Below are positions 29,777 through 39,524 of a stretch of 39,524 nucleotides of DNA, in pieces. Below the pieces are notes generated by a model. The model worked only from the letters and a program-made list of their open reading frames with translations. It was not told where the DNA came from and made no database searches. The translations under genes were made by a program, and so were the position numbers. Source of the stretch: Phoronis australis (lineage: Eukaryota > Phoronida > Phoronidae); NCBI GenBank assembly GCA_002633005.1, contig NMRA01000445.1:328746-368269 (forward strand), written 5' to 3'. Within the stretch, counting starts at the first letter, position 1. Each line of letters opens with the position of its first letter.

Positions 29777-30947
29777 ACAGTGTAGACAAGAGGTCGGCGT
29801 AAATAGACCAAGAGATTTTAATAATAGTTGTAACACGCCACCACCTCAGAGCGGTTTTAGAAAGTCATAACTTGAACATGTTAGAGCATTTTATTTTGTG
29901 CTGTATTGCATATTTGAAAATATCAAATAAAATTTCAGCCGTCGGCCATATTGTGTCCTCCCTTGCACTGCAACGCCTTAAAGAATATTGTACCTCATAT
30001 TTCATCTGTCTTACTGAACTGCTTGTCTTTCTTATTAATAAGTGCTTTCATTTTTGTGAAGTCCATATGCCAAAAACAAGCTTTTAATGCGCCTTTCAAA
30101 TGTCTCGGGCTAAGCTTGCAGCCATGATGCAGGTAATGATTATAACCTCATGTGGAAGCCCAAGTAGATTTCTTACCCGAGCTTAACCTGGGTTGCTTGC
30201 TTGTTCATGAGCCTATAAAGCTTTTTGTGATGATAGCATATAAAGAAAGCGTGTTATATATCGCTTGTTTGTTTATTTGCAGTCAAACCAGGGTTACCCC
30301 GGCCGGGTGCAACGTATCAAGGATTTGCATAATATTGTAATCTGCATTTGGGACAACAGGTGGCCATTTGTAAAATGAGATATGAGTAGGTCATTTATAC
30401 AATCAGGCTTTATTGGTGATTATCTTACGCATCTTCGTTTGAACATTATGCTTTACTGGAGCTTGTATTACTGTTAGTTTTTTAGTTGTTGGCAGAAAAA
30501 TAATTCACAGAATATACAATTTTGTATTTTTCAAAGCTGACTACTGCATACACATAGTAAAACGTAATAAGTGTTGTTAATTGACAGCCGTACAATACAA
30601 ACTGATACTATTGTGATGGGACAGGTTGTTTCCTTCCTTTGCCTATATGGAATTGAGCGTTATCATTACGTGTAACTGAAATGAAATGTATGCGTGTCGG
30701 ACGAGGTGAAATACACACTTTTGGTGTTCACTGGAGACTTGCTCTGTTACGCTATGCAAATAGAATTTTCTTGATGCCCTCGAGACTTTTGTTGAGAATT
30801 TTCATAAAGTAATGAAATTCTTATTTTCGCCATATGATTTGGCACTACGCATGTGAGCAGGCTTAATGTTGAGTGAATGAGTTAGTTAATCTCTCAATGT
30901 ACATGCAACTGCATCAGGTGGGTGTTCTTGTCCTACCCTGCCATACC

Positions 30948-31112
30948 TAAGGCAGATTTAAGGGCTCCAGGGAATCGCCCTCCGAATGGAGACAACCCAA
31001 ATAAGAAAAACACATTTGGGTGCAGATTTTGTAGCTAATGTGGTGAACTTTTTCTTCAAAAACTGTGTTTGAGCACTCCCCCTCTTATGGTATCTTATTT
31101 TTGCCTATGATA
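30948..31112. mobile_element. Decayed relative of the CAGTGGCGGATCTAGG MITE
   Basis: AAGGCAGATTTAAGGG-CTCCAGGGAA at the left and CCCCCTCTTATGGTATCTTA at the right parallel GGCGGATTTAGGGAG-GGGGCCCAGGGA and CCCCCCTTAATGGTATCCTA of the element at 27963-28281. The termini themselves are eroded. Confidence 0.5.
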
Positions 31113-33991
31113 CCTTCTCCAGTTAGACGAAATGTGCTACAGAGTATTTACACAACTTACCCTATGGCAGTTTTACAGTGAGTGGTACATGGTCGCAAGA
31201 CTTCGTGAGATATCGCAAACCGCGTAAATAAATTAGTTTTCTTGCGTTTATGATATTGTGTCTGTGTCTGCTTTTCTTAATTGTTCATTTTCTGCTCGAT
31301 TTTTGTCTGATTGTTGCACAAACATCGCACATAGACTGGTTCCCACATCGTCTGCTTATCTTTGTGAACATCTAGTGACGCATGATTCGGCAGAGTTTAA
31401 TTTTCAGGGAGCCAGTGGCGTCAGTAGCAATACCAAGTACACAAATCGTTTAAAAATCATGAACGATTACTCCATGGGTCATTTCATGGTTTCACTCTCA
31501 CATTAAGTGCTTATACGGTCATCATTTGATTGAAACGGTTACACTTCTCATTTTCATGGAAAATATCGCATGAAAAAAACGTGAGGAAGAAACGTATATG
31601 ATGGGCAGGACAAATTCATCACAAAGGGATAAAAATTCGGTGTTGCTGGAAGGGAAAAGGGAGCCCAGAGAACTTTTCCATAATCGGATTCCTTTTTTAG
31701 TTAAATTTCCTGCAGAAGGCTTTACTTTTTTTCTACTGGGGGTTTCACATTTCACTTAAACATACTCTTACACCCAGCCGACTGGTCAAGACTACAAGGC
31801 TATTCTGTACTCGACTGGGTTAACACCAATGTTTGCTCATATCCGATATTTCCGAATGCCAAATTTAAATGCCTAGGCGCCACCACCAGGCTTTTATCAA
31901 GAGGGTGTCCAAATGGACAATCCAACTCACATTTAGACACCCTAGCTAGGGATGCCCTGTTCAGCATATGGACACTTCATTTACAAACAGCAGCTGAAGG
32001 AGCTCATTGGCCTTTCCAGAATAAAAATAAGTTAAGATATATGATGTGATAAACTTTATTACAGACCCATGTCTCCATACTAGCATATCTTAGTAAAACT
32101 GCAATTTGACTGAAAGAAACCCAGTCACATGTCATTCATACATGCCCTGAGAAATTTGGAAACCAGTTTGAATGCACTATTTTTAAAATCCTAGATGAAC
32201 CCCTGTCATCTACACCCAATTTATACAACTGAGACCTCCTTAACAGTGGCATTGTGATTGTGGACGCAGGTCTCACGTCTAAATGGAAATTTAGCATCAA
32301 AATGTACTAGCACCCTATTTTTTGGGAAACTGACATTCAAGTTTCATTGGTGCCTTGTCATATTTGTGCCGAGAAAAAAATTTATTTAAGGACACGAAAT
32401 GGTTCTTTTGGTTCATGCACATTCCGACATCATTGTATTTGTGTGAAAAAAATGTTGAAGACATTTCCATGATAGAATCGACCATTCAGGTAAAAGCCAA
32501 TCCCACCTTCTCAAACATTTCATTTTTAAAGGAACAGTATCATTTTTACAGGCCAAAAACACTCTTTTTGGAAAAAATGCTAGCTAAGATAGACCTGTTA
32601 AGCTATTAGCTTTGACCACTGCCAAAAAGAATGGAATCCCTTGTGCTTGTATGGTTTTTTACAAGGCGCCAATTCTCAGAGATGTCTCACCAAACATTTG
32701 CCTGAAATCAAGTGTGTTGAATTTACCACACTTAAAACACTCTGTCATTCATCGACTGCCATTCATCTCCTCACAGAGCATCTGCCGGGATCGCGTAGTT
32801 CCAGTTTGAATCCACACTGGGGCATCTTCAGAAAAGTCACCTTTCTCACCGGTAATGTCACTTTAAACGCCCAATGCACAGCTTCACACCTATCCCCCAA
32901 ATTTTGAAGTCCCTGATTTTAGCGCTCTTTACGTAAACCCAGCGAATACAGTGTATCTTAGTAACAGCACATGTCCACTAGCTAAACACAAAAACGAGAT
33001 TCACGCATCCAGCTAGGAGTGGTATGGGAATCCATTATGTGACAATATCGACACTGACATGGTGGACTCCCAGTTGACTCATCCACACATTAATCTGTTT
33101 CCAATTGCATAGTCGACTTGGTCACGTTTATTGAGGGTGCAGAATTCTGTTGATATCCTGGAACAAAGACGCAAAGTTGTCCAGAATAAATGACAGACCC
33201 CCTTCACATCACACAGGTTACTTGTAAAACTGCTTGAATTCCTCTTCATTCTTTTGAAACCACACAATAGCCATTAACCACATCACCAAACATCCATTCT
33301 CTATGCTTTTTAAAATATCGGTTATAATGAACAATGTTCATGAAGATTGCTGCTAAGTCGCACACTAACTTAAGAAAGACTACAGCTAATGGGCCCATCC
33401 TTTGCACTTATGACGTACATCATGCAGTGCTATTCCCATCATCACGTCATGATACTTACTGGAGGCGATTCAGTTATTTGTGGTGGATCATTTTTGCCAC
33501 AAAAACTTGTTCTTTTTTATTATAGCAATTTTCAAGCTACTTTGTATTCACATCATCGCTGTATGGTGTGTTTCTAACTAATTTGGCCAAGCAATCTCAG
33601 AGACTAAGTAATTAGCCTGCAATTTCCTCTTTCAAGCCCGTTTGCAATTGGTTACAATAAATTGCTTGGGCAGCTGAGACAATCCGCCATAACATGCAAC
33701 AGTAAGGAACCAGTTTTAGATGAAAAATTGGTTTAAGGTGTACCAGACAGCCTGCAATTATTCTTCTATAGTAGTATCTAACTATTTCTCAACATGCCAC
33801 ACACAACTGGGTTAATTAAAAAGAGAAGCACACCTGACATTTGCCCATTTGTCGATATCTTGGAGTCAGCATTGCAACTCAGTATAATAACTAGGATATC
33901 ATATAGTGATAGGGGGAGCAGGTCAATTGCTTGACACATGTTGCATTGTGGGTAAATACTTTAGAATGAGAGTGGTGTTGTGTTATTTCAG

Positions 33992-34040
33992 GATGGGCAG
34001 AAGGCCTCCTATTTGTTGTTTTCACATTCACAAATTGTAA
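33992..34040 (+). CDS. TTC24: Candidate terminal exon of the TTC24-like gene
   Basis: The acceptor TGTTATTTCAG precedes this segment. Joined in phase 2 to exon 9 it completes a Lys codon and reads MGRRPPICCFHIHKL, then TAA (34038-34040). The result, ...SQLSRREK-MGRRPPICCF..., is short, basic and cysteine-containing. From memory, vertebrate TTC24 also ends in an RRP...IC-type tail, which favours this exon, but I hold that weakly. A good GTAAGT overlaps the stop, so a different isoform could splice on. No AATAAA is obvious just downstream. The converging minus-strand gene begins its last exon about 280 bp further on. Confidence 0.5.
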
Positions 34041-34316
34041 GTGAATACAACTAAACTTTGTTTAATAGCCTTATATTAAAATAGCATTAAGTAAAATTGC
34101 AACTGTGTTAAAATAACATGGTTGTTTAGTTCCTGCTATACATCAGCATAATTAGGAACAAGTAAATACATCTTTAAACTCTAGCGCAGGAAATTTCTAT
34201 CACGAAAAGGGCTGACAGTGGGCGCTGGTCACCAAGAGGGTTTGTCCACCAAGTTTAATCTGTCTGTTTAAGAATCTATCCAGAATACAACACCAAAAGT
34301 AGTGCTTCATAAATGA

Positions 34317-34448
34317 TCAAACCTCAATGGCGGTTTCCATGGCGGCAGAATCGGCAACAAACTGTTCATGGAACAACTGCAAATTTTCTAAACTTTGGTC
34401 AACAGCATTTTCCAAGTCTTTGCCCTCTCTTGTAATTTTCTTCAACTC
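34317..34448 (-). CDS. Unidentified coiled-coil protein, last exon (minus strand)
   Basis: Read on the minus strand, the acceptor CGACTTTCCAG is followed at 34448 by ELKKITREGKDLENAVDQSL, then ENLQLFHEQFVADSAAMETA and IEV with stop TGA at 34317-34319. Alternatively the exon could end at GAG|GTTTGA (34323) and splice on. Charged heptad-like spacing suggests a coiled coil. It enters in phase 0, matching the next exon upstream. I do not recognise the family. The gene converges on the TTC24-like gene, with about 280 bp between the two stop codons. Confidence 0.6.
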   Translation of the reverse strand, partial: ELKKITREGKDLENAVDQSLENLQLFHEQFVADSAAMETAIEV

Positions 34449-34800
34449 CTGGAAAGTCGAATCAACTAACAGGAAATTGAACAAAGACGAAGCTAGTTCT
34501 TTGTTGATCAGTGCCAGACAGCAAAGCAATGTGTCACACCATCAAAAAAATCCTCATACCAACTTATGAAAAAGTACTCCACCAAGAACGAATGCAACTG
34601 GATTCACTTTTTGGGAATTAATAAAACACCAGAAACACAAACACGATGAATCATTTGTCTCCATGACAGCTTTCAATCTGGCTTGAACTTGTTCTTGTCT
34701 CTGATTCTATGTCAAGCACAAAGCGATGTTCTTCTTATTTACAAAAAACTCTTAATGACAAATTTCAATAAAGTGTGAAAGAAGGGTAACAGTCACTTAG

Positions 34801-34880
34801 AGGGGTTCCAGATTTTGATAACCAGTTAGATGCCTGTTATTATTAGTCGATGAAACTGGTTCCCAAAATGCGAGACCCCT
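34801..34880. mobile_element. Third member of the TTTTGAGAACCAGTT hairpin family
   Basis: The arms AGGGG...ATTTTGATAACCAGTT and AACTGGTTCCCAAAAT...CCCCT pair imperfectly around a GCCTGTTATTATTAG centre. It is the same plan as 9711-9786 and 17229-17303, but outside the duplication, so it is a dispersed element family. It lies in an intron of the minus-strand gene. Confidence 0.65.
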
Positions 34881-35123
34881 GTAAGTGCTACAACTACTGA
34901 GTTTCCAAAAGAACCATAAAATATTATGCAAAGCACTGGCTAATCGCCTCACAACAAAACCTCCTGAAACTTCCTGAAACGTTCATTACATCCAAAGGTC
35001 AGTGCGAACAAATCAGATTGTGTACAGCAGAGCCGGTGTAAAGACTTGTGTAATAGAACATTACACACCACTGAACTCATGATCTTGATCACGTCTGTTG
35101 TAGTGCACTGTGACAGTACATAC

Positions 35124-35216
35124 CATTTCTAATTCCATCTTTTTCTTCTCCATTTCCGTCACTGTATGGAGCAGTGTGTTGAAATCCTTGGGTTGCTTGG
35201 TTACAGAAGGCAGAGA
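35124..35216 (-). CDS. Unidentified coiled-coil protein, internal exon (minus strand)
   Basis: On the minus strand, the acceptor AACTGTGCACAG and donor AAATG|GTATGT bound 93 nt, phase 0/0, encoding SLPSVTKQPKDFNTLLHTVT then EMEKKKMELEM. The second half is a strongly charged helix that runs directly into ELKK of the next exon, giving a continuous coiled-coil-like stretch across the splice. Confidence 0.6.
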
Positions 35217-36777
35217 CTGTGCACAGTTGAAAATTATCCCATTAGTTTAATAAAAGCACTTATTGTTACTGTGAAAGGGAGCAAGTGATGGTTTCAAACA
35301 TCTTTTCATTAGAGAATAGTCAGAATTTCAGAACGAGCAATGTTCGAAATTGCGTAGGCGCCAAGCCCTTACAGGACTTTACTTTCCTTATCCCAGCAAG
35401 GCAATAATCCAAATTGCGCAGTGCAAGATATTTTCATTTGCCGAGTCATTTTTACAGCAAAAGAATAAAAATAACCGCAGCTATGTAAATGTTTGTCTTG
35501 CAAAGCAGGAAAAGGTCAGGGGTCAGTAGCATGAATGTAACTGACTCCAGACAGAAATTTAGTCTTACAACCATTACAGTGAAAATTTACGATTGTGATG
35601 AAAAAAGGATTAGACTCGTCATAATGAGTGCATCAGCTGAGAAAAAACATTACGGAAATTACCTCCTTAACTACCAGCTACGTGAATAATCTCAAATGAG
35701 ATTGCTAGTAATGGATGCCTAGTTGGAAAATTGGGAAATCCATTCTCGACACCCTACTTTAGAAATCATGGATGTACACCTGCATGGCTCAAACGTTGTG
35801 CAGCACAACCTTTGAATATATGCAGGTAGAGTTCTAAACAAATGCTGTGCAATGTACGCATGAAGTTGTTTCTATGCTCCACCCCAGAAGTTGCTACCTG
35901 TTTGCTAACAACAGTGAACACGTGTGAACAGAATGATGTGTGGGAAAACATTGAGCGACTACACAATGGCTTTACATTGACAAAGTTTGGTCTTACGTTA
36001 CTTGGAAATGAAGCTCTCGACTTCAGGGCTGGGAATAACCAATGACAAAAGAGAAAATTTACCAGGTGATGTATTGTTCTATAAATAAACAGGCTTATGC
36101 GATGAGGATGTTTTATGTGTTGTAAAATTTAGTTGCAAGAAATGTTTTTTCCGTGAATTAAGTCAAAATGATGATGAAAAAGAGATGAAAAAAGAAGAAA
36201 CAGGAAATGAAATAAGAGGAAATTGAAACCAACAACGAGGAAATCCTTTTAAAAGAGGAAATTCCAGCCCTGGAACTTTCAGACAATTTGTCTGCAAATT
36301 ACATTTTGGAAAATACCCACAAGTAACTTTTCATATTTTGCAAACGAACTCAAACTTGAGATTTATAACTCAAGTGTCTACAACACACAGTAAAATCTCA
36401 CCAGTTCATGAAATAATACGTCTGGCAAGTAAAACTTTATGGCACCTAAATGCAATATTTTGAAAAATTGTGAGGATTCACATCCATGTTAGAGGACTAT
36501 GAAAAAATATCAATTTTGACATTACTTTTGTTATTAATTGGAGATTTTACCAGCAGAAAAAGGTGCTTTTTATCGCTCATCTTACCAGAATTTATCATTT
36601 TTTATTTTACTTATCTGTATTACTTGTAATTGTATTAGTCATAATAAATTACCTCATATCGCCTACCTCTGTCTCTTTTTTATCTCTGGTAACTAGCTTG
36701 CGACGTACGTATCCTTTATCTATTATTCGAACATATGTCGATTATAAAAATCCTTTGCTCGCATGTATAGTATTTAC
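35217..36777 (-). other. Intron of the minus-strand gene
   Basis: Contains the diverged inverted-repeat element at 36582-36692 and AT-rich sequence. No further splice-flanked exon was found. Small open frames on either strand have no domains. Confidence 0.45.
36582..36692. mobile_element. Diverged relative of the TTTCCAGAGAT inverted-repeat element
   Basis: TTACCAGAA at 36582 and TATCTCTGGTAA at 36681-36692 are inverted. Internal words (AATAAATTACCTCATATCGCC) align with the complement of 20125-20160 (AATAAATGACCTTATATCGCC). The similarity includes the flanking GCTTTTTATCGCTCATC. Confidence 0.6.
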
Positions 36778-36880
36778 CTCATTTTGATATTCCCGTTGAA
36801 GACCTGCATTGATTTGCTTTTGAATGATGTGTCGCTTCTTTCTGAATGCCTTGTATATGTAATACACATCGGGGTGATGT
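36778..36880 (-). CDS. Unidentified protein, internal exon (minus strand)
   Basis: On the minus strand, the acceptor TTGTTTACAG and donor AATGAG|GTAAAT bound 103 nt, phase 2 in and phase 0 out, encoding HHPDVYYIYKAFRKKRHIIQ then KQINAGLQREYQNE. The exon continues in frame into SLPSV of the exon at 35216. Its basic, helical character fits the same protein. All three frames are nearly open across this short exon, so the frame choice rests on phase agreement. Upstream exons were not identified. Confidence 0.5.
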
Positions 36881-36892
36881 CTGTAAACAAAC

Positions 36893-38657
36893 GAGCAATT
36901 TTAGCATGAACAGTTCAAATAGATAAGCAGATGAAATGCCTTTAATAAACCAGTTTACAGGTTTAATTATTCCCTCATCAAATATAAACCAGACACTAAA
37001 TTTTAACACCTTTTGTAACATTCATTTACGGATTTGGAGCAGTAAATGAGTGAAAAAGCAAAGACACACAAATAGCCAACCTGTAGTGACCTTGATCTTA
37101 CCAGTCCTTCGGTGAGGGTCACAAAAAGAATCCTATATTGACACCCTCAATGTCAAGATTGTGCAACTTGACCCCTTTGAGTACCTCAAAATCTGGCTCA
37201 CTGGTCAAAGACTGTAGACACCATGTTTTAGTTAACTACATTGCCTCAGGTTGCTGATGTTATCATTTTCTAGACAATCAGATCGATCACCAGCACACAG
37301 GGGGTGACAAAAAATTTTCACTAAGAGAGTTTCTAAATAGTTGAATAGTTCGTGAAAAGTACACACGATTAGGTTTGTGATTTTTGAAAATGGTTCAAGA
37401 AATGTGACTTTTACAACATAAAACTTTGTAAAATATTGCCATATTGTGCTCTTCATTATAATTCTGATGTGTGTACAACATAATAGGGCCAATTACCAAA
37501 CCAGCAGGCAGCAGTTGGATTTTGAGGTAATCCAAGTGTCACACCGTACAATTCTTGTCTTGGCTCACGAGTTACAAACGTTGTTTAGTTTTAATCATTA
37601 TGCTTCCTGGATTGTTTTAATTGAATTATGGGTATCAGACTTACAATGTTAATACTAAATTTTGTTTGCCTTATGGCACACTACATGGGTGAACCCAAAC
37701 TAACACATCAGATGGTAAACATTCAACATCGGTTTTCATTTACATAAGTTTTGGTGTTACTTCGTAAGACAAAAAGTAATTATTTTACAGAGGAAAAAAG
37801 TGTAAAGTTCTCTTAATCAGAACTAAATTCACCACATAAGGCTTTTTTTCTTAACCTATACGATTCATCTAGGTCATCTGACTACGGAAGGCTAGGCAGA
37901 AACTCTTCCAAAATTCATGCGGTTATCACCAATTACCCTCTGACACAGCGCCACCTATACTGACAAGTGGCCTACTGGAAACATAATGAATGACACACGG
38001 AATTCCGTGTGTGGGCACCAATGCGCATGCTTGGTCAGAAGTTCCTCAATCACATCGCCACCACTTGCACACGCCTTCAATGCACTGTACTTGTTTGGGC
38101 TTAGCCACAAGATCGGAGCTCCCTTGATTTTGTTTACTTTTATTACTGCACCTTTTAATAAATTGCAACTACACAAGTCAAAGGTGGTCGCCATACTATG
38201 CAGCTGTAAACTGAAAGGGGTTCCCAGATTTCAACCAATGGGAATAACTGAATGTTATGATGTCGGTTTCCAATGAGAAGCCACATGATCAAAAACATTT
38301 CGTAGCACTGTGAAAGAGTGTAATCAACCATCTGCTTTTCAACTTCCAGAATTGTGGCAAAGATAAACCAAGGTCAAGGACTAATGCTTAGGCCAAATAA
38401 AAGTTCTTCGAAAGATTGCTAAATTGTCTACGAAGTGGCTCGGAACTTAAGACAATGCAACTGTTAATTAGAGACGATATGGTACCATCTACTCGGAAGA
38501 TGGACACATGACACAGACTCGCAGTGCTGTGCGTGAGCTTGCAATCCTGCATATAATCTCAAGATTAAGCTGAAGTGAGTGTTGCATGAACACGGAATTG
38601 AATATTCTTTAAGGCAAAAGGGAGAAATTTTGTTCGCTGAAAAGAATTTTTGTAATT
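36893..38657. other. Stretch without a supported gene
   Basis: It includes a minus-strand segment (about 37101-37215) with acceptor GTCTACAG and donor GGACTG|GTAAGA that opens SLTSEPDFEVLKGVKLHNLD but hits a TGA before the donor. It also has a 79-codon minus frame at 37955-38194 beginning ATGGCG, and a 20-bp palindrome at 37993-38012. None is convincing alone. Confidence 0.4.
37993..38012. repeat. 20-bp perfect palindrome ACACACGGAATTCCGTGTGT
   Basis: Ten bases pair perfectly with their complement and no spacer. There is no context to assign a role. Confidence 0.85.
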
Positions 38658-39524
38658 GTAGTAATAGCCGAGAACACCCGCCTCGGTACTCGAACCCGCG
38701 ACCCCAATAAAACCGGCAAGCGTGCTAACCTTTCAGCTAATAGGCAATTGCCCGTTAGCGAGTAGCTAACAGAGGCTAATATAATTCACTGGAAGCACAT
38801 CTACAACATTCCCCCCCTTTCCTACGGAACGGGCACGCGACAGGAAGGTGAACACCAGGATGTCTCGCATACAGGTCGTCAACGTCCCTTGGTACCTTTA
38901 CCACCACAACACAGGTGAACACAAGGTCGTCTCTCATACAGGTCCTTGACTCCTGGAACCTTCCACGCGCGCTGTCCCGAGGTCCGTAGTTGGCAGTCCT
39001 TCATCGGTAGATCATCCGTTTGCCGACTACGTCATTTGTAATTATAGCCGAGAACACCCAACTCGGGACTCGAACCCGCGACCCCCATAAAACCGGCAAG
39101 CATGCTAACCATTCAGCTAATNACAGTGTAGTAATAGCCGAGATTACCCGACTCGGGGATCGAACCCGCGACCCCCCATAAAACCGGCAAGCGTGCTAAC
39201 CATTCAGCTAATAGGCAATTGCCCGTTAGCGAGTAGCTAACAGAGGCTTATATAATTCACCGGAAGCACATCTACAACATTCCCCCCTTTCCTACGGAAC
39301 GGGCACGCGACAGGAAGGTGAACACCAGGATGTCTCGCATACAGGTCATCAACTTCCTTGGTACCTTTACCACCACAACACAGGTGAACACAAGCTCGTC
39401 TCTCATACAGGTCCTTGACTCCTGGAACCTTCCACGCGCGCTGTCCCGAGGTCCGTGGGTACTAGTTGGCAGTGCTTCATTGGTAGATCATCCGTTTGCC
39501 GACTACGCCATTTGTAGTAATAGC
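38658..39524 (-). repeat. Tandem array of about 380-bp units with a tRNA-like segment
   Basis: GTARTWATAGCCGAG begins units at 38658, 39038, 39128 and 39514. The first (380 bp) and third (386 bp) are full and very similar; the second is only about 90 bp and ends at the N at 39122. On the minus strand each unit has a tRNA-like part: A-box-like TTAGCTGAAAGGTTAGC, then GCCGGTTTTA, then B-box GGGTTCGAGTACC. The rest contains an internal duplication of about 50 bp (AGGTGAACACCAGGATGTCT against AGGTGAACACAAGGTCGTCT). The array runs off the window. Confidence 0.85.

Larger units (their letters stand above)
27185..33991 (+). other. Long last intron of the TTC24-like gene
   Basis: About 6.8 kb, phase 2. 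Apart from the repeats listed separately I find no convincing splice-flanked coding segment. Open frames are 88 codons or fewer and without domains. 'TAAGCGCCC' words occur near 27611 and 29584. An intervening small exon could be missed. Confidence 0.5.

Noticed and set aside
29548-29811. An 87-codon minus-strand frame
   Set aside because: It overlaps the tRNA-Ser-like and hammerhead-like repeat, whose structure explains the sequence better than coding does.
37101-37215. A minus-strand exon opening SLTSEPDFEVLKGVKLHNLD
   Set aside because: The frame meets TGA before the good donor, and the other two frames have early stops. The sequence resembles TTGACCTTGAC-type repeats.
37955-38194. A 79-codon minus-strand frame beginning ATGGCG as a first exon of the minus-strand gene
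   Set aside because: No domain or clear donor in the right phase was found, and a competing 96-codon frame covers the same stretch on the other strand.

Overview
This is a window of animal nuclear DNA: AT-rich, intron-rich and full of decayed transposons. The intron sizes (about 1 to 7 kb), Penelope-like and CR1-like retroelement relics, tRNA-derived repeats and many short inverted-repeat elements suggest a non-vertebrate metazoan, probably a marine deuterostome. I cannot name the species. Nothing bacterial or viral is recognisable.

The main gene runs on the + strand from about 7.45 kb to 34.04 kb. It is a multi-exon tetratricopeptide-repeat (TPR) gene that I recognise as TTC24-like from its N-terminal lysine-rich run, the order of its TPRs and a final conserved TPR block. 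I place ten exon segments with matching splice phases. The first exon is missing and the terminal exon is a candidate. TTC24 has no well-established biochemical function, so the entries describe structure rather than role.

The most striking feature is inside that gene. About 7.5 to 8 kb carrying exons 4 to 7 is duplicated in tandem (copy A about 9645-17160, copy B about 17161-25100). Each copy then acquired its own insertions. Copy A has a 155-bp hAT-type MITE with a perfect 8-bp target duplication, and a 1497-bp element built from AACCATGGTT palindromes between terminal inverted repeats at a TA target. Copy B has the matching empty sites, and carries a 2.1-kb insertion with a reverse-transcriptase relic that copy A lacks. 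Exon 5 of copy A has lost its AG acceptor (TG instead). The phases still allow exon 4A to join exon 4B or exon 5B in frame, so the duplication may add one TPR or offer alternative exons.

Left flank (1-7.4 kb): no recognisable gene. It holds a minus-strand CR1-like relic, a 122-bp inverted-repeat element with a hammerhead-ribozyme-like core, a Penelope-like GIY-YIG fragment, and TTGCMGCAA-rich and 38-bp repeats.

Right part (27-39.5 kb): the long last TTC24 intron with MITEs and a tRNA-Ser-like head followed by a hammerhead-like tail. Then comes a convergent minus-strand gene, seen as three phase-compatible exons encoding a charged, probably coiled-coil protein I cannot name. The window ends in a tandem array of about 380-bp tRNA-related units that runs off the edge. 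Three isolated N characters (12218, 17684, 39122) mark uncertain assembly positions.
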